From: Natrialbaceae archaeon
GTDB taxonomy: Archaea; Halobacteriota; Halobacteria; Halobacteriales; Natrialbaceae
Reading direction: 5' to 3'
Length of the DNA stretch: 6,787 bases
Assembly: GCA_003552885.1 (NCBI GenBank)
Contig: PUPA01000216.1
Location: forward strand, 1 to 6,787
Below, in pieces: positions 5,428-6,787 of this stretch; within the stretch, counting starts at the first letter, position 1, and the number at the start of each line of letters is the position of its first letter. The position numbers and the translations under genes are program-made. The notes beneath the pieces were generated by a model. The model was not told where the DNA came from. It saw only the letters and a list, made by a program, of their open reading frames with translations, and did no database searches.

Positions 5428-6747
5428 CTCCACTGTGCCCACGGAGGAGGCCGGCCGGCCGTCCTCGACGACGGTCCGGTCGGGGAGCTCGAGTTCGGGC
5501 TCGCGGCCGACCGTGAACAGCCGTTCGGTGAGGGTGAGCTCCTCGGTCGCCGGGCTCGGTTTCTCCATCGGGAGGTAGTCGACGGCGATCCCCTCGGGCT
5601 CGGCGGCGATCCGAACCGCGGCCATCTGGTAGGACGGGTAGAACACCGGCGGCAAGACCCCGATGATTCCGTCCCTCCGGTGGAGACGCTTGAGCCACGT
5701 GCCGGTGTTGACGAGCAGCCCTCCCTCCACCTCACGGATCATCGGCCGGTGGGTGTGACCGAAACAGAAGATGACCGTCTCCTCGTCGGCCAGAGCCTCG
5801 CGTGCGGCCTCCTCGTACGGTGCCGACGGATCGACGGTGAGCTCGGTCTCGAAGACGCCGAACCGGTCGATCGTCTGCCGGACGTCCCGCCGGATGAAAT
5901 ACAGCGGCACGCCGACGAGCACCAGCAAGCCGGCGACCGAGACGTTGAGCACGAGCAGGAACCAGGCGGCCGTCCCCGCCCGGCCGAACCGGCTCAAGAA
6001 CGCCTCGGTCCGATCGACGGGCATCGACCAGACGCCGACGATGTCCAGCCCGGCGAGGATCGCCAACAGCGCGCTGATGTTAAACAGCAACAGGAACGGG
6101 ACCAGCGAGTACCGCAACAGGGGGTTCATCTCGCGGTAAAAGTACTTCGAGAACAGCCAGACCGGCATCCGTTCGGTGGGGGTCACCGCCTGGACGTCCT
6201 TGAGCCAGTTGTACCGGCCGCGATCGGAGAGCTGGCCCGCCCGGCTGGTCACGAGCGTGTTGTAGTAGTAGCCAAGGGGCGTCGAGGCGGGATTCCCCCA
6301 GTCCTCGATCCGGTTGTTGGGGTCGCGCTGGTGGCCGTGCTCGAAGTGGATCGCCCGGTCGCCGACGGGGCGAGAGGTCGACTGCTCCTGGACGAGGTCG
6401 ACGTTGTACTCGGCGAACCGGTCGACGTACCCCTCGTAGGCGGCCAGCTCGTGGTCGTGGTTGCCCGCCAGCAGGGTGATCGTCACGTTCTCGCCGGCCC
6501 GACGGAGCGCCTCGAACAGCTCGGGGTACGTCGCCTCGAGGACGTCGAACTTCTCGACCCCCTCGACCGTCGTGAACTCCCAGAGGCCGAAGGCGTCGCC
6601 GTTTATCACCAGCTCGGCGGTCTCGTCGGTCTCGGCCAGCTCGTCGAGAAACTCCAACAGCTCGTCTAAGAACTCGACGTCCTCGAGTTGCTCGTCGCCG
6701 CCGATGTGCAGGTCACTGACGACGTAGTAGACCGGCTCCTCGGCCAT
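5356..6747 (-). CDS. Membrane-anchored calcineurin-like metallophosphoesterase (LpxH-like motifs)
   Basis: A 463-residue predicted metal-dependent phosphoesterase. Metal-binding motifs run in canonical order: SDLHIGGD (11-18, D12 and H14), NGDAFGLWE (49-57, D51), GNHDHE (95-100, N96 and H97), EHGHQRDP (136-143) and GHTHRP (330-335). The GDxFxxW and GNHD patterns recall UDP-2,3-diacylglucosamine hydrolase LpxH and related archaeal enzymes. Between the fourth and fifth motifs lie two hydrophobic stretches, about 213-240 and 257-285, joined by a short polar loop and followed by the basic FIRRDVR, so both catalytic halves should sit on the cytoplasmic side. There is no signal peptide. The last ~45 residues are acidic and low in complexity, ending in the repeat-encoded GPEPSDGSRPEPSDG and then IERAGTE. 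ATG 6747 is supported by a TATA-like element 27.5 nt upstream. The substrate is unknown; a lipid-linked or nucleotide phosphoester is plausible by motif resemblance only. Known archaea lack lipid A, so a true LpxH role is unlikely. Confidence 0.93.
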   Translation of the reverse strand: MAEEPVYYVVSDLHIGGDEQLEDVEFLDELLEFLDELAETDETAELVINGDAFGLWEFTTVEGVEKFDVLEATYPELFEALRRAGENVTITLLAGNHDHELAAYEGYVDRFAEYNVDLVQEQSTSRPVGDRAIHFEHGHQRDPNNRIEDWGNPASTPLGYYYNTLVTSRAGQLSDRGRYNWLKDVQAVTPTERMPVWLFSKYFYREMNPLLRYSLVPFLLLFNISALLAILAGLDIVGVWSMPVDRTEAFLSRFGRAGTAAWFLLVLNVSVAGLLVLVGVPLYFIRRDVRQTIDRFGVFETELTVDPSAPYEEAAREALADEETVIFCFGHTHRPMIREVEGGLLVNTGTWLKRLHRRDGIIGVLPPVFYPSYQMAAVRIAAEPEGIAVDYLPMEKPSPATEELTLTERLFTVGREPELELPDRTVVEDGRPASSVGTVESGPEPSDGSRPEPSDGIERAGTE

Positions 6748-6753
6748 CGTCTC

Positions 6754-6767
6754 CGGGGTGCGCCCCG
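6754..6767. other. GC inverted repeat between TATA element and start codon of the phosphoesterase gene
   Basis: CGGGG-TGCG-CCCCG is a perfect 5-bp stem with a 4-nt loop, placed 7-20 nt upstream of the minus-strand ATG. If the mRNA is leaderless, this lies in promoter DNA between TATA and the transcription start and could be an operator; if there is a leader, it would form a hairpin next to the start codon. Only its position makes it notable. Confidence 0.3.
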
Positions 6768-6771
6768 AGAG

Positions 6772-6777
6772 TCATAA
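6772..6777 (-). promoter_or_regulatory. TATA-like element of the phosphoesterase gene
   Basis: On the minus strand this reads TTATGA within CACTTATGACT, the most AT-rich spot near the window end. It is centred 27.5 nt upstream of the ATG at 6747, the same spacing as the other promoters here, which suggests a leaderless transcript. A GGAG lies at -8 to -5 from the ATG and could act as a weak ribosome binding site if a leader exists. Confidence 0.5.
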
Positions 6778-6787
6778 GTGCATCGAG

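Noticed and set aside
3849..5735. A 628-codon open frame on the minus strand, antisense to the beta-RFAP synthase-like and TFS genes
   Set aside because: It crosses two well-supported genes and two gaps, has an Arg/Ser/Pro-rich composition with no recognisable domain, and is what strong G/C bias at third codon positions produces on the opposite strand.
5311..6669. A 452-codon open frame on the plus strand, antisense to the phosphoesterase
   Set aside because: The minus-strand frame has all the metallophosphoesterase motifs and membrane segments; the plus-strand translation is Gly/Val/Asp/Gln/His-rich and resembles no family. It is a GC-bias shadow.

Overview
The window looks like ordinary chromosomal DNA from a halophilic archaeon (class Halobacteria). 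It is strongly GC-rich with G/C-dominated third codon positions, and its proteins are rich in Asp/Glu and poor in Lys. Transcription is archaeal in style: TATA-like hexamers sit about 27 nt upstream of start codons and no convincing ribosome binding sites are seen. It also encodes an archaeal RNA polymerase cleavage factor. The genus cannot be fixed from this sequence.

Layout, left to right. (1) 1-2774, plus strand: the 3' part of carB, the large subunit of carbamoyl-phosphate synthase; roughly 140-145 N-terminal residues lie outside the window. (2) 2951-3679, plus: a GNAT N-acetyltransferase carrying a C-terminal zinc ribbon. (3) 3778-4782, plus: a GHMP-fold protein of the beta-ribofuranosylaminobenzene 5'-phosphate (beta-RFAP) synthase family. 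It is preceded by two perfect 27-bp tandem repeats plus a partial third copy that falls where the promoter should be. (4) 4905-5234, plus: transcription factor S (TFS), the TFIIS-like transcript cleavage factor. (5) 5356-6747, minus: a calcineurin-like metallophosphoesterase whose catalytic domain is interrupted by a two-helix membrane hairpin, and whose last codons lie in a second, unrelated array of short tandem repeats.

There is no gene-free stretch longer than 300 bases. The gaps are 176, 98, 122 and 121 bp and hold promoters, repeats and weak inverted repeats. Each complete gene seems to have its own promoter and probably a leaderless or nearly leaderless transcript, so the four plus-strand genes do not look like one operon. 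They serve separate jobs: pyrimidine/arginine precursor synthesis, acetylation, C1-cofactor-type chemistry and transcription fidelity. The phosphoesterase converges on TFS.

I see no CRISPR array, mobile element, tRNA, rRNA or defence system. The points most worth checking are the repeat array acting as a possible multi-copy promoter, the repeat array that sets the phosphoesterase stop codon, the membrane hairpin within the phosphoesterase, the reduced regulatory domain of CarB, and the role of a beta-RFAP synthase homologue in an organism group that uses folates.
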